Positions 1-7,779 of a stretch of 64,000 bases of DNA are shown piece after piece. The notes below the pieces were generated by a model. That model saw only the letters and a program-made list of their open reading frames with translations, was not told the origin of the DNA and did not search any database. The stretch comes from CAVSCR01 sp963726575 (GTDB lineage: Bacteria; Actinomycetota; Actinomycetes; JAHEKZ01). How positions within the stretch are numbered: position 1 is the stretch's first letter; each line of letters opens with the position of its first letter. The DNA lies in contig CAVSCR010000003.1 of NCBI GenBank assembly GCA_963726575.1, forward strand, positions 310,001-374,000. Direction: 5' to 3'. The translations under genes were made by a program, and so were the position numbers.

Positions 1-383
1 ATCTCGGTCACCGACAACGACGACGTGTTCGTGGCCAAGACGGCGTCGGGCCGGCAGATCGCGTCGAGCTGGGCGAAGATCTGCTGCTTGAGGTCGAGGT
101 GCTCGGGAACGGCCTCGATCACCAGCTCGCAGTCGGCCAGGTCGCGCAGCTCGCTCGTGAAGGTGATCCGCTCGAAGACCGCCGCCTTTTCGTGCTCGGT
201 GAGCTTGCCCCGCTTCACTGCCCGCGAGGTTGATGTCTCGACGTGGCCGCGCCCGGCGTCGACGGCCTCGGCGTCACGCTCCACGGCCACCACGCTCAGT
301 CCGTTGCGGGCGAACACCTCAGCGATGCCGGCGCCCATGGTTCCGAGCCCGACCACGCCGACCTTGCTGAATTCACGCGCCAT
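1..383 (-). CDS. 3-hydroxyacyl-CoA dehydrogenase (hbd/paaH type), 3' end cut by window
   Basis: Only the first 127 or so codons are inside the window; the gene runs off the left edge. The product begins MAREFSKVGVVGLGTMGAG, a classic NAD-binding Rossmann glycine motif (GLGTMGAG). It continues with VIEAVPEHLDLKQ and LATNTSSLSVTE, which are hallmarks of the N-terminal domain of 3-hydroxybutyryl/3-hydroxyacyl-CoA dehydrogenases. The family oxidises (3S)-3-hydroxyacyl-CoA to 3-ketoacyl-CoA with NAD in the cytosol. The ATG at 383 gives a full-length N terminus. The C-terminal catalytic domain cannot be inspected. A second paralogue lies at 5152-6012, and a B12-dependent MeaA-type mutase lies between them, so C4 acyl-CoA metabolism is the likely context (inference). 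It is divergent from nucS. Confidence 0.9.
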   Translation of the reverse strand, partial: MAREFSKVGVVGLGTMGAGIAEVFARNGLSVVAVERDAEAVDAGRGHVETSTSRAVKRGKLTEHEKAAVFERITFTSELRDLADCELVIEAVPEHLDLKQQIFAQLDAICRPDAVLATNTSSLSVTE

Positions 384-418
384 GCTGGCAGTCTCCCAGA
401 TGGGAAGCAGCCTCCCGT

Positions 419-433
419 TACGCTCCCCCCGTG
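419..433 (+). promoter_or_regulatory. Putative leaderless -10 of nucS
   Basis: TACGCT at 419-424 fits the actinobacterial -10 pattern TANNNT. It is followed by exactly six bases and then the GTG start of nucS at 431, which suggests transcription starting at the start codon. No Shine-Dalgarno sequence and no clear -35 box are visible. Confidence 0.45.
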
Positions 434-1108
434 CGTCTGGTGATCGCCCGCTGCAGCGTCGACTACGTCGGACGGCTCACTGCGCACCTGCCCATGGCCA
501 CCCGCCTGGTGCTCGTCAAGGCCGACGGGTCGGTGTCGGTGCACGCCGACGACCGGGCCTACAAGCCGCTGAACTGGATGAGCCCGCCGTGCCGCACCGA
601 GTTCGAGGTCGACGACGCCGGGGTGGGAACGTGGACCGTCGTGCACAGCAAGACCGGCGACCGCCTGGTGGTCACGGTGGCCGAGGTGCTGCACGACACG
701 CAGTTCGAGCTGGGGCCGGACCCCGGCCTGCAGAAGGATGGCGTCGAAGCGCATCTTCAGGTGCTGCTGGCGGATCAGATCGAGACCCTCGGCGTCGGCT
801 GGTCCTTGGTCCGCCGGGAATACCCGACCGCGATCGGACCGGTGGACATCCTCGCCCGCGACGGCATCGGCACCACGGTCGCCGTGGAGATCAAACGGCG
901 CGGCGAGATCGACGGCGTCGAACAACTGACGCGCTACCTGGAGCTGCTCAACCGGGATCCGCTGCTCGCACCGGTCACCGGAGTGTTCGCGGCACAGGAG
1001 ATCAAGCCGCAGGCGCGGGTGCTGGCGCTGGATCGGGGGATCCGCTGCGTCACCCTCGACTACGACGCCCTGCGCGGCCACGACGACGTCGGCAGTCGAC
1101 TCTTCTGA
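431..1108 (+). CDS. nucS: Endonuclease NucS (EndoMS), mismatch-specific
   Basis: The 225-aa product matches the NucS/EndoMS family in length and layout: an N-terminal DNA-binding beta domain (MRLVIARCSVDYVGRL..., YKPLNWMSPPC) and a C-terminal RecB-like nuclease domain. Visible nuclease residues are the Asp in GPVDILARD and the E-x-K of VAVEIKRRGE (about residues 140-160). In Actinobacteria, which lack MutS/MutL, NucS cuts both strands at mismatches and limits mutation and recombination between diverged DNA. It works with the beta clamp. The C terminus ends in DDVGSRLF, and a short C-terminal clamp-binding tail is known in the family. The GTG start at 431 sits just after a leaderless -10. The gene is monocistronic or followed by the small ORF at 1132. 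Confidence 0.95.
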   Translation: MRLVIARCSVDYVGRLTAHLPMATRLVLVKADGSVSVHADDRAYKPLNWMSPPCRTEFEVDDAGVGTWTVVHSKTGDRLVVTVAEVLHDTQFELGPDPGLQKDGVEAHLQVLLADQIETLGVGWSLVRREYPTAIGPVDILARDGIGTTVAVEIKRRGEIDGVEQLTRYLELLNRDPLLAPVTGVFAAQEIKPQARVLALDRGIRCVTLDYDALRGHDDVGSRLF

Positions 1109-1131
1109 GATCCGGTGCCACACTCGACTCC

Positions 1132-1569
1132 ATGAGCGAGCCCCTTGCCGCCGCCTTCGCCCGAGCCCTCGCCGACAAGGACACCGAGCGACTGCGCGAT
1201 CTCCTGCACCCCGAGCTCGACTTCCGGGGGATGACGCCTGGTCGGGTGTGGGAGGCGGCCGACGTCGACGACGTCATCAGCGTCATCGGGACCTGGTTCG
1301 ACGACCACGACCAGGTCGAGCGTGTCGAGTCGATGGAGACCGACGGATTCGCCGACCGACAGCGCGTGGGATACCGGCTCCTGGTACGCAACGACGACGG
1401 GCTGCACCTCGTCGAGCAGCAGGCGTACTTGTCCGAACGCGACGGCCGCATAGGCTGGCTGCGCGTTCTGTGCTCGGGCTACCGGCCGGTCAACGACGAC
1501 CTCTCCCCGGACCCGGACCGTGACGTGCGGGTCCGCATTCCGCCGGCCCCGTTGTCGGCCAACGGGTAG
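1132..1569 (+). CDS. NTF2/SnoaL-like small protein, function unknown
   Basis: A 145-aa ORF starts MSEPLAAAFARALADKDTER, a short alpha-helical N terminus followed by FRGMTPGRVWEA and a run of beta-strand-like segments (RVGYRLLV, HLVEQQAYL, RIGWLRVLCSGYRP). This helix-then-curved-sheet pattern and length resemble the SnoaL/NTF2-like fold, a cone-shaped domain used by unrelated small enzymes and binding proteins. No catalytic residues can be assigned. It begins 23 bp after nucS on the same strand and may be co-transcribed; a weaker -10-like CACACT lies 7 bases before its ATG. The last 15 residues are Pro/Arg-rich and look unstructured. Confidence 0.6.
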   Translation: MSEPLAAAFARALADKDTERLRDLLHPELDFRGMTPGRVWEAADVDDVISVIGTWFDDHDQVERVESMETDGFADRQRVGYRLLVRNDDGLHLVEQQAYLSERDGRIGWLRVLCSGYRPVNDDLSPDPDRDVRVRIPPAPLSANG

Positions 1570-1585
1570 CACGAGGGGTAGCGCT

Positions 1586-2437
1586 TCATCGCTCCCGGGT
1601 GCCGGTCGAGGCCAAGATCACGTGGCGGTCGACCTCGGCGAAGCCGAGTCGGGCGTACATCGGGGCACCTTCGGTGCTCGCGTGCATCCACACCAGGTCG
1701 ATCGCATCACCGGCAGCGTCGCGATTGTCACCCTTCGGGCCGCCGGCGGCCAGCTGCGTCGCTCGCGCGGTCAGTGCACCGCCGATCCCCGAGCCCCGAA
1801 GGTCTGAGCGGACCCCGATGCCGGCGAGGTAGCCCGTACCCGCGACCCACCGGATGATCGCCGACCCCACCGGCTGGCCCCCGACCTCGGCCAGCAGGAA
1901 GCCCCAGTCGGGCCGCCGGAATGCCGGCGCGGGCAGGATCGCCGCTGCGTCGAGGTCACCGATCCAGCAGCCGTAGGCCTGCCAGAACTCCTCGGACCGG
2001 CTGGTCATCCTGAGCTGGGCGTGGCCGGGCTCGGGGTAGGACAACCCAGCGGCCTGGTCGACCGGGGCCACGAACACGGGTTGCACCTCCCACACGGCAA
2101 ACCCGGCGCTCGCCCAGCGTGGGTCGGCCGCGTGAGCCTGACGCGTCACCACCGAGTAGTCACCGGCCGCGTGTTCGGCCAGCCACTGGCCGACCTGCGC
2201 CAGCGCCGGCCCGTGCGGCGGTCCGTCGAGCAGGTAGGCCGTCGTGGCCCACGGCTCGCTGACGCGGGGATTGGCCACCACGCGCACCCCGGCGACGACC
2301 GTGGTGGTGGGCCCGTCGACGGCTCCCGGCTCCACCAGCTCACCACGCTGGGCACCCAGTAGCGGCTCGGCGTCAGCACACCGCTGAGCTGCCGTGTGAA
2401 GCCAACTCCGGCGGTGGGGTTTTGAAGGAGTCACCAA
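1586..2437 (-). CDS. GNAT family N-acetyltransferase
   Basis: The C-terminal half carries the GNAT acetyl-CoA-binding motif A, IGVRSDLRGSGIGGALT (R-x-x-G-x-G/A), followed by the family-typical MYARLGFAEVDRHV. The N-terminal half (about 130 residues) has no recognisable motif and may be a second, degenerate GNAT fold. GNAT enzymes move an acetyl group from acetyl-CoA to an amine; the substrate here is unknown. The start is uncertain: the longest frame opens with TTG at 2437 followed directly by GTG at 2434, and neither has a good ribosome-binding site. It is convergent with the 1132-1569 ORF and lies downstream of the meaA gene and its hairpin repeat. Confidence 0.8.
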   Translation of the reverse strand: MVTPSKPHRRSWLHTAAQRCADAEPLLGAQRGELVEPGAVDGPTTTVVAGVRVVANPRVSEPWATTAYLLDGPPHGPALAQVGQWLAEHAAGDYSVVTRQAHAADPRWASAGFAVWEVQPVFVAPVDQAAGLSYPEPGHAQLRMTSRSEEFWQAYGCWIGDLDAAAILPAPAFRRPDWGFLLAEVGGQPVGSAIIRWVAGTGYLAGIGVRSDLRGSGIGGALTARATQLAAGGPKGDNRDAAGDAIDLVWMHASTEGAPMYARLGFAEVDRHVILASTGTRER

Positions 2438-2474
2438 AGCGCCGCCCAGGGCTCATGACCCCCACTTTGGTTCT

Positions 2475-2537
2475 GTTCTTGCGGAAGCAATGCTTCATTG
2501 CTCCGGTTCTTGCGGAAGCAACGCCGCGTTGCTTCCG
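2475..2537. repeat. Tandem pair of REP-like hairpins at the 3' end of meaA
   Basis: The 16-mer GTTCTTGCGGAAGCAA occurs at 2475-2490 and again at 2506-2521, a 31-bp period. Each copy is followed by its own inverted arm. The second hairpin is perfect: CGGAAGCAACG (2513-2523), three bases, CGTTGCTTCCG (2527-2537). The first has one bulge. The meaA stop codon (2495-2497) lies inside the first unit, so the last dozen or so residues of MeaA are encoded by the repeat. A third related unit lies at 22991-23019. The element may act as a transcript-end hairpin. Confidence 0.8.
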
Positions 2538-4534
2538 TTCGCGGGGAGGTTGTGGGCGGCGCGGATCTCGCTGACGATCCGCAGCATGATCTGGTTGATC
2601 GAGTAGTCCTTGGGCGTGAAGACGGCGGCGACGCCGAGCTCCTCGAGCGCACGTGCGTCCGACTCCGGCACGATGCCGCCGACGACCACCGGGACGTCGG
2701 TGAGCCCCGCATCTCGCAGGCCGTTCACGACCTGCGGCACGAGCGACATGTGGGACCCGGACAAGATCGACAACCCGACCACGTGGACGTCCTCCGCAAC
2801 CGCGGCTGCCACGATCTGCTCCGGCGTCAGCCGGATCCCCTGGTAGATCACCTCGAACCCCGCGTCACGGGCGCGCACCGCGATCTGCTCAGCGCCGTTG
2901 GAGTGCCCATCCAGCCCCGGCTTCCCGACCAGGAAACGCAACCGACCGCCCAGCTCCTCGCCGGTGGCCGCAACCGCTGCCCGCAGGTGGTCCATCTGCG
3001 CACTCGATGCGTCGACGGCCACCTGACCGGTGACGCCAGTGGGTGCCCGGTACTCCCCGAACACCTCACGCAACGCACCGGCCCACTCCCCGGTGGTCAC
3101 GCCTGCTTTGGCGCACGCAAGGGTCGCCGGGAAAAGGTTCACCTGCGTCTTGGCGGCGGCCAGGAGCTCGCCAAGGGCGGCGTCCACGGCTGCGGCGTCA
3201 CGGCCGGCTCGCCACTGGTGCAGCTGTTCCACGGCCTGCTGCTCAACGTCTGGATCCACCGTCTGCACCGCGGCGTCCAGATCGGCCAGCAGCGGACTCG
3301 CCTCGGTGTTCTCGTAGGCGTTGACACCGACCACGACGTCCTCACCTGACTCGATGCGACGTCGACGTTGCGCGTGCGATTCGACCAACGCGGCCTTTAG
3401 GTAGCCGCTCTCGATGGCAGCAACGGCCCCGCCCATCTCCTGGACGCGGTCGATCTCGTCCTGAGCCTGTTCGACGAGTTCGGCGACGCGCCGTTCCACC
3501 ACGACCGATCCCTCGAAGAGGTCGTCATACTCCAGCAGGTCCGACTCGTACGCCAGCACCTGTTGCATGCGCAACGACCACTGCTGGTCCCAGGGACGCG
3601 GAAGGCCGAGCGCCTCGTTCCACGCCGGCAGCTGGATCGCCCTGGCCCGTGCATCCTTGCTGAGAGCCACGCCCAGCATCTCGAGCATGATGCGTGCCAC
3701 GTTGTTCTCCGGCTGCGCCTCGGTCAGGCCGAGCGAGTTCACCTGCACGCCGTAACGCAACCGACGCTGCACGGGATCGGTGACGCCGTACCGTTGGCGT
3801 GTGACCTCGTCCCACAACCGGACGAAGGCCCGCATCTTGCACATCTCCTCGACGAACCGCACACCAGCATTGACGAAGAACGACATCCGCGCGACGACGT
3901 CACCGAACTGCTCCTGCGGCACCTGACCGGTCTCACGCACGGCGTCGAGCACCGCGATCGCCGTACACAGGGCGAAGGCGAGCTCCTGCACAGGTGTGGC
4001 GCCAGCCTCCTGAAGGTGGTAGCTGCAGATATTGATGGGGTTCCACTTGGGCAGGTGCGAGACGGTGTGGGCGATCATGTCGGTGGTCAGGCGCAGCGAC
4101 GGATCCGGAGGGAACACGTAGGTTCCTCTGGACAGGTACTCCTTGACGATGTCGTTCTGGGTAGTGCCCTGCAGGGACGTGAGGTCGGCCCCCTGCTCCT
4201 GCGCCACCGCGACGTACAGCGCGAGCAACCACATCGCCGTTGCGTTGATCGTCATCGAGGTGTTCATCTGCGCCAGCGGGATGCCGTCGAACAGGGCGCG
4301 CATGTCACCGATGTGGGCGATCGGTACCCCGACCTTCCCCACCTCGCCGCGCGCCAACTCGTCGTCAGCGTCGTAGCCGGTTTGCGTCGGCAGGTCGAAC
4401 GCCACCGACAGCCCGGTCTGACCCTTTTCGAGGTTGCGTCGGTACAGCAGGTTCGACGCCGTGGCCGACGAGTGCCCGGCGTACGTGCGCATCACCCAAG
4501 GGCGGTCGCGCTTAGGGTTGAGCTGGCCATCCAT
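2495..4534 (-). CDS. meaA: MeaA-type B12-dependent acyl-CoA mutase (ethylmalonyl-CoA mutase)
   Basis: The 679-aa single-chain protein carries both mutase parts. The N-terminal TIM-barrel has family blocks such as RTYAGHSSATASN, GLSVAFDLPTQTGYDADD, MNTSMTINATAMWLL and WNPINICSYHLQEAGAT. The C-terminal cobalamin domain has KPGLDGHSNGAEQ (the D-x-H-x-x-G signature that ligates cobalt) and LSILSGSHMSLV. It resembles the MeaA/Ecm class rather than the two-subunit methylmalonyl-CoA mutase, so the likely reaction is ethylmalonyl-CoA to methylsuccinyl-CoA in C4/acetate assimilation (inference; substrate residues were not tested). The start chosen is ATG 4534, which has GGAGG five bases upstream; a longer frame to 4621 lacks this. 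The C terminus (GSNAALLPQEPEQ) is read through the hairpin repeat. A PduO adenosyltransferase at 7777 could supply the cofactor. Confidence 0.9.
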   Translation of the reverse strand: MDGQLNPKRDRPWVMRTYAGHSSATASNLLYRRNLEKGQTGLSVAFDLPTQTGYDADDELARGEVGKVGVPIAHIGDMRALFDGIPLAQMNTSMTINATAMWLLALYVAVAQEQGADLTSLQGTTQNDIVKEYLSRGTYVFPPDPSLRLTTDMIAHTVSHLPKWNPINICSYHLQEAGATPVQELAFALCTAIAVLDAVRETGQVPQEQFGDVVARMSFFVNAGVRFVEEMCKMRAFVRLWDEVTRQRYGVTDPVQRRLRYGVQVNSLGLTEAQPENNVARIMLEMLGVALSKDARARAIQLPAWNEALGLPRPWDQQWSLRMQQVLAYESDLLEYDDLFEGSVVVERRVAELVEQAQDEIDRVQEMGGAVAAIESGYLKAALVESHAQRRRRIESGEDVVVGVNAYENTEASPLLADLDAAVQTVDPDVEQQAVEQLHQWRAGRDAAAVDAALGELLAAAKTQVNLFPATLACAKAGVTTGEWAGALREVFGEYRAPTGVTGQVAVDASSAQMDHLRAAVAATGEELGGRLRFLVGKPGLDGHSNGAEQIAVRARDAGFEVIYQGIRLTPEQIVAAAVAEDVHVVGLSILSGSHMSLVPQVVNGLRDAGLTDVPVVVGGIVPESDARALEELGVAAVFTPKDYSINQIMLRIVSEIRAAHNLPANGSNAALLPQEPEQ

Positions 4535-4572
4535 CCAAGCCTCCACGAGGTCCCGGTGGGTTCGCGGCCACC

Positions 4573-4932
4573 CTAACCGGTCAACCTGCCAGGTGGATCT
4601 GACGCTCCTGCTGCTCCGCAACGCGCGCAGACCTCGCCAGTGGTGCCCTCGCGGTTGAGCTGTAGCACGCGGTGCAAGCGGGTCAGGGCGAACAGCCGCA
4701 CGATGCTGGGCTTGGGATCGCAGAAGACAAGGCGCTTCCCCTCTTGCAGACAGCGACGGTGCGCCCCGACCAGAACTCCGAGCCCGGCTACGTCGATGAG
4801 TTCCACACTCGACGCGTCGACCACGACCAACTGGTCGACCGTCGCGTCGCGGGCGACCTGAAGGGCGTAGCGGACATCGGATGAAGTAGTGGCGTCAACT
4901 CTTAGCGGCAGCGCGACGTCGGCCACCCGCAT
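4573..4932 (-). CDS. STAS-domain protein (anti-sigma factor antagonist-like)
   Basis: The 119-aa product has a STAS fold: VADVALPLRVDATTSSDVR, VDQLVVVDASSVELIDVAG, LGVLVGAHRRCLQEGKRLVF. STAS proteins of the SpoIIAA type bind anti-sigma kinases and are switched off by phosphorylation of a Ser in D-S-S/T-G-L-G. Here that position reads I-D-V-A-G-L-G, so the usual phospho-acceptor is missing; the protein may be constitutively active or regulated otherwise (inference). ATG 4932 is preceded by AGGAGG at good spacing. The C-terminal tail has a C-x-x-C pair (EVCARCGAA) of unknown role. No cognate kinase or sigma factor is visible nearby. It is upstream of and co-directional with meaA. Confidence 0.8.
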   Translation of the reverse strand: MRVADVALPLRVDATTSSDVRYALQVARDATVDQLVVVDASSVELIDVAGLGVLVGAHRRCLQEGKRLVFCDPKPSIVRLFALTRLHRVLQLNREGTTGEVCARCGAAGASDPPGRLTG

Positions 4933-5100
4933 GGTGCCTCCTGCCAGGGTCGCCGTCGCGTTCCGCACGGAGCATGCGGGGGGAAGCCGCGTCCAGTGAC
5001 TCTGGTGAAGGACGACCGTAGCGAGCCGGTGGGGCCGTTCCGCGCAGGACACGCGGTCAGCAGGCACCGAACCTCGACTCCAACACGTCGGTGCTGAACA

Positions 5101-5148
5101 GATGCAGTGCTGACCAGATGCAGTGCTGACCAGATGCAGTGCTGACCA
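5101..5148. repeat. Three tandem copies of a 16-bp repeat
   Basis: GATGCAGTGCTGACCA is repeated three times without error at 5101-5116, 5117-5132 and 5133-5148. A degraded partial copy (CGGTGCTGAACA) ends at 5100. The array fills the gap between the STAS gene and the stop codon of the 3-hydroxyacyl-CoA dehydrogenase at 5152. It has no spacers and is not a CRISPR. It is probably a slippage-prone minisatellite; a regulatory role upstream of the STAS gene is possible but unsupported. Confidence 0.95.
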
Positions 5149-5151
5149 AGC

Positions 5152-6012
5152 TCAGTAGCGGTAGAACCCGCGCCCGGTCTTGCGGCCCAGGTCGCCGGCG
5201 GCCACCATCCGCCGCAGCAGTTCCGGCACCGCGAAGATCTCGTCCTGGCTCTCCTCGTACACGTTCCCGGCAGCATTGACCATGATGTCGATGCCCGTGA
5301 GGTCCATGGTCTGCAATGGCCCCATGGCGTGGCCGAAGCCGAGGCGGCAAGCGGTGTCGACATCTTCGGCCGATGCCACCCCGGACTCCACGAGTCGGGC
5401 GGCCTCCAGTGCCAACGCCGATATCAGCCGGGTGGTGACGAAGCCGGCGATGTCGCGGTTGACGACGACACAGGTCTTGCCTACCGACTCGGCGAAACCG
5501 CGTGCCCTCGCCAACGTGTCGTCACTCGTGCGATAGCCCCGCACGAGCTCACACAGCTGCATCATCGGCACCGGTGAGAAGAAGTGGGTACCCACCACTC
5601 GCTCCGGCGTGCTCGTTGCTGCCGCGATCTGCGTGATGGGGATCGCCGACGTGTTCGTGGCGAGCAAGGTGTCGGCACGCGTCAACTGATCGAGTGTCGC
5701 GAAGAGCTCCCGCTTCACGTCGAGGCTCTCGAAGACCGCCTCGACGACCACGTCCGCGTCGCCGACCGCGTCCAGATCGGTCACGGTGGTGATCCGCTGT
5801 CGGGCAGAATCCGCAGCCGAGCTCGAGAGCCGTTCCTTCTCGACGAACTTGGCCAACGAGGTCTCGATCGCTGCGACACCGCGCGCCAGTGCCTCGGCTG
5901 TGACGTCCCGCAGCACGACGTGGTAGCCGGAGACCGCCGCCACCTGGGCGATCCCGGACCCCATCAGGCCCGCACCGACCACCGCGACCTGCCCCTGCGT
6001 GGTCTCGCGCAC
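5152..6012 (-). CDS. 3-hydroxybutyryl-CoA dehydrogenase
   Basis: The 286-aa protein has the full two-domain layout of the family. The Rossmann domain has VAVVGAGLMGSGIAQVAA and VVVEAVFESLDVKRELF. The catalytic region has LATNTSAIPITQIA, GTHFFSPVPMMQLCELVRG (catalytic His) and VNRDIAGFVTTRL. The C-terminal helical domain has GFGHAMGPLQTMDLTG and ends GRKTGRGFYRY. It interconverts 3-hydroxybutyryl-CoA and acetoacetyl-CoA with NAD(P). The GTG start at 6012 has GGAGG about five bases upstream. It is a second copy in addition to the one at 1-383. The length is normal for the short bacterial Hbd form. Confidence 0.93.
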   Translation of the reverse strand: MRETTQGQVAVVGAGLMGSGIAQVAAVSGYHVVLRDVTAEALARGVAAIETSLAKFVEKERLSSSAADSARQRITTVTDLDAVGDADVVVEAVFESLDVKRELFATLDQLTRADTLLATNTSAIPITQIAAATSTPERVVGTHFFSPVPMMQLCELVRGYRTSDDTLARARGFAESVGKTCVVVNRDIAGFVTTRLISALALEAARLVESGVASAEDVDTACRLGFGHAMGPLQTMDLTGIDIMVNAAGNVYEESQDEIFAVPELLRRMVAAGDLGRKTGRGFYRY

Positions 6013-6119
6013 CGGATCCTCCTTCGGCCCGCAGCCGTGCGGGCGTGTGTCGACGTCGGCGCGAAGGCTAACCCGAGGCGTGGCTGGCCGAGCCGGCCGG
6101 GGCGACGCAGACTGTCCGC

Positions 6120-6443
6120 ATGGAGACGTGGGGCGGTCTGTCGCCGTTGGCCGCTCCGATCGTCGCGCTGCTCGGCATCGGGTTCCTGATCCTCGTCCTG
6201 CGCTGGTCCGCCAAGCGGGGCCAGTCGGTGGTGGCGGCACCTGCCCGGCCGGGCGACGCAGATCAGTACGGGCTCATGGTGGCCGCTGCCGCTCCCACCA
6301 ACTACGCCGACGGCGAGATGGCACGACGCATCCTCGAGGCCGGCGGGGTGCGGGCGAACCTGGCAGTCACCAACGACGGACCGCGGGTCATGGTCTGGCC
6401 AGACGATCTCGACCGCGCCCGCCAGCTGCTGGCACCGCACTGA
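6120..6443 (+). CDS. Small membrane-anchored protein, DUF2007-like C terminus
   Basis: The 107-aa product has one N-terminal membrane helix (IVALLGIGFLILVLRW) followed by basic residues, which predicts a cytosolic C-terminal domain. The tail (EMARRILEAGGVRANLAVT, then MVWPDDLDRARQLL) resembles the small DUF2007 signal-transducer fold, in which two short helices flank a strand. The function is unknown. It is divergent from the dehydrogenase at 5152-6012 and convergent with murA, leaving 15 bp between stop codons. A -10-like CAGACT lies six bases before the ATG, so it may be leaderless. Confidence 0.7.
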   Translation: METWGGLSPLAAPIVALLGIGFLILVLRWSAKRGQSVVAAPARPGDADQYGLMVAAAAPTNYADGEMARRILEAGGVRANLAVTNDGPRVMVWPDDLDRARQLLAPH

Positions 6444-6458
6444 GCATCGTCACGCCGG

Positions 6459-7739
6459 TCAACCCAGCTGGTACAGATCCGGGTCAGGCTCGCGGATCAC
6501 GTCGGCCCCCAGGGCGCGCAGCTGCTCGTCGAAGCCGGGATACCCACGGTCCACGTGATGGATGGCGCTGACAGTGGTCTCGCCGTCCGCCACCAGCCCC
6601 GCGATCACCAAACCCGCCCCCGCCCGGATATCCGGCGCGGCCACAGGCGCACCCGACAGGTGCGTACGCCCGCGCACCACGGCGTGGTGGCCGTCGGTTC
6701 GGATGTCGGCACCCAAGCGGTTCAGCTCGTTCACGAACATGAAGCGCGACTCGTAGACGTTCTCGGTGACCATGGCAGTGCCGTCTGCGATCGCATTGAG
6801 CGCAAGTGCCATGGGCAGCAGATCAGTGGCGAAGCCGGGATACGGCAAGGTCACCGCATCCACGGCACGCGGACGTTGCTGCATGACGACGCGGAAGCCG
6901 TCTGGCTGGTGCTCGATCGACGCGCCGCAGGTGGTGAGCTTGTCGAGTGCGATCTCGAGGTGGTCAGCACGCGCGTTGGTCACCTGCACGTCGCCGCCCG
7001 TCATGGCGGCTGCCATGGCCCACGTACCCGCCACGATGCGGTCGGGCACCGTTGCATGAGTGGTCGGTGTCAGAGCGTCGACGCCGGTGATCTCCAGCGT
7101 CGACGTACCCGCACCGTCGATCTTCGCGCCCATCTGCTGCAACATCGCCACCAGGTCGACGATCTCGGGTTCCCGAGCGGCGTTGTCGATGACCGTACGT
7201 CCCTGGGCCAGCACCGACGCCATCAGTAAGTTCTCGGTGGCGCCGACGCTCGGGAAGTCCAGCCAGATGCTGGCTCCCCGAAGCCGCTGCGCCTTGGCGA
7301 CGATGAATCCGTGCTCGTTGGACACGGTGGCGCCGAGCTTGATCAGCCCCGCGACGTGCAGGTCCAGGGGCCGCGATCCGATCGCATCGCCTCCGGGCAG
7401 TGCGACGTCGGCCTCACCGGTGCGCACCAGCAGCGGGCCGAGGACACAGATGCTGGCCCGCATCCGTCGCACGAGGTCGTAGTCCGCCTGGTGGCCAAGC
7501 TTCTCGGGCACGTCGATCGCCACGGTGTTGGCGACCAGGTCTCGCTGGACATCGCAGCCGAGCCGGCGCAGCAGCTCCGCCATGATCTCGACGTCGAGGT
7601 TGTCGGGCACCTCGGTGACCGTCGAGCGGCCCTGAGCCAGCAAGGCTGCCGCCATGAGCTTGAGCACACTGTTCTTGGCGCCGGTCACCCGTACCTGGCC
7701 GTGCAGCCTCGCGCCGCCACGCACCCGGAACCGATCCAT
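6459..7739 (-). CDS. murA: UDP-N-acetylglucosamine 1-carboxyvinyltransferase MurA (Cys-to-Asp form)
   Basis: The 426-aa enzyme transfers enolpyruvate from PEP to UDP-GlcNAc, the first committed step of peptidoglycan synthesis. Signature blocks are VTGAKNSVLKLMAAALLAQG (substrate-binding Lys-Asn), RRMRASICVLGPLLVR and LPGGDAIGSRPLDLHVAGL. The residue that is Cys115 in E. coli MurA is Asp118 here (GGDAIG). In M. tuberculosis the same Asp keeps activity and gives natural fosfomycin resistance, so resistance is expected here too. ATG 7739 is six bases downstream of TACCAT, a leaderless -10, and a longer reading to 7796 is not needed. It is divergent from pduO with only 37 bp between start codons. 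Confidence 0.96.
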   Translation of the reverse strand: MDRFRVRGGARLHGQVRVTGAKNSVLKLMAAALLAQGRSTVTEVPDNLDVEIMAELLRRLGCDVQRDLVANTVAIDVPEKLGHQADYDLVRRMRASICVLGPLLVRTGEADVALPGGDAIGSRPLDLHVAGLIKLGATVSNEHGFIVAKAQRLRGASIWLDFPSVGATENLLMASVLAQGRTVIDNAAREPEIVDLVAMLQQMGAKIDGAGTSTLEITGVDALTPTTHATVPDRIVAGTWAMAAAMTGGDVQVTNARADHLEIALDKLTTCGASIEHQPDGFRVVMQQRPRAVDAVTLPYPGFATDLLPMALALNAIADGTAMVTENVYESRFMFVNELNRLGADIRTDGHHAVVRGRTHLSGAPVAAPDIRAGAGLVIAGLVADGETTVSAIHHVDRGYPGFDEQLRALGADVIREPDPDLYQLG

Positions 7740-7779
7740 GCCTGCATGGTAGGGCGAAGGTCCGTAGGCTCGATGCATG
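7737..7779. promoter_or_regulatory. Divergent leaderless promoters of murA and pduO
   Basis: On the minus strand TACCAT (7751-7746) stands six bases before the murA ATG. On the plus strand TAGGCT (7765-7770) stands six bases before the pduO ATG at 7777. Both fit TANNNT-N6-ATG and neither gene has a Shine-Dalgarno sequence, so both mRNAs probably start at or next to the start codon. The two -10 elements are 13 bp apart, so polymerase binding at one should hinder the other (inference). Confidence 0.55.

Noticed and set aside
1521..1546. T-arm-like sequence (GCGGG-TCCGCAT-TCCGC) suggesting a tRNA
   Set aside because: The loop does not fit T-psi-C-R-A, and no acceptor, D or anticodon arms surround it. 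It lies inside the 3' end of the small coding gene.
5087..5148. Tandem repeats as a small CRISPR array
   Set aside because: The units are contiguous with no spacers, are 16 bp long, and no cas genes are present.
7740..7776. Cobalamin riboswitch near pduO or meaA
   Set aside because: The pduO leader appears to be absent (leaderless) and the meaA leader is short; no B12-box-like sequence was found.
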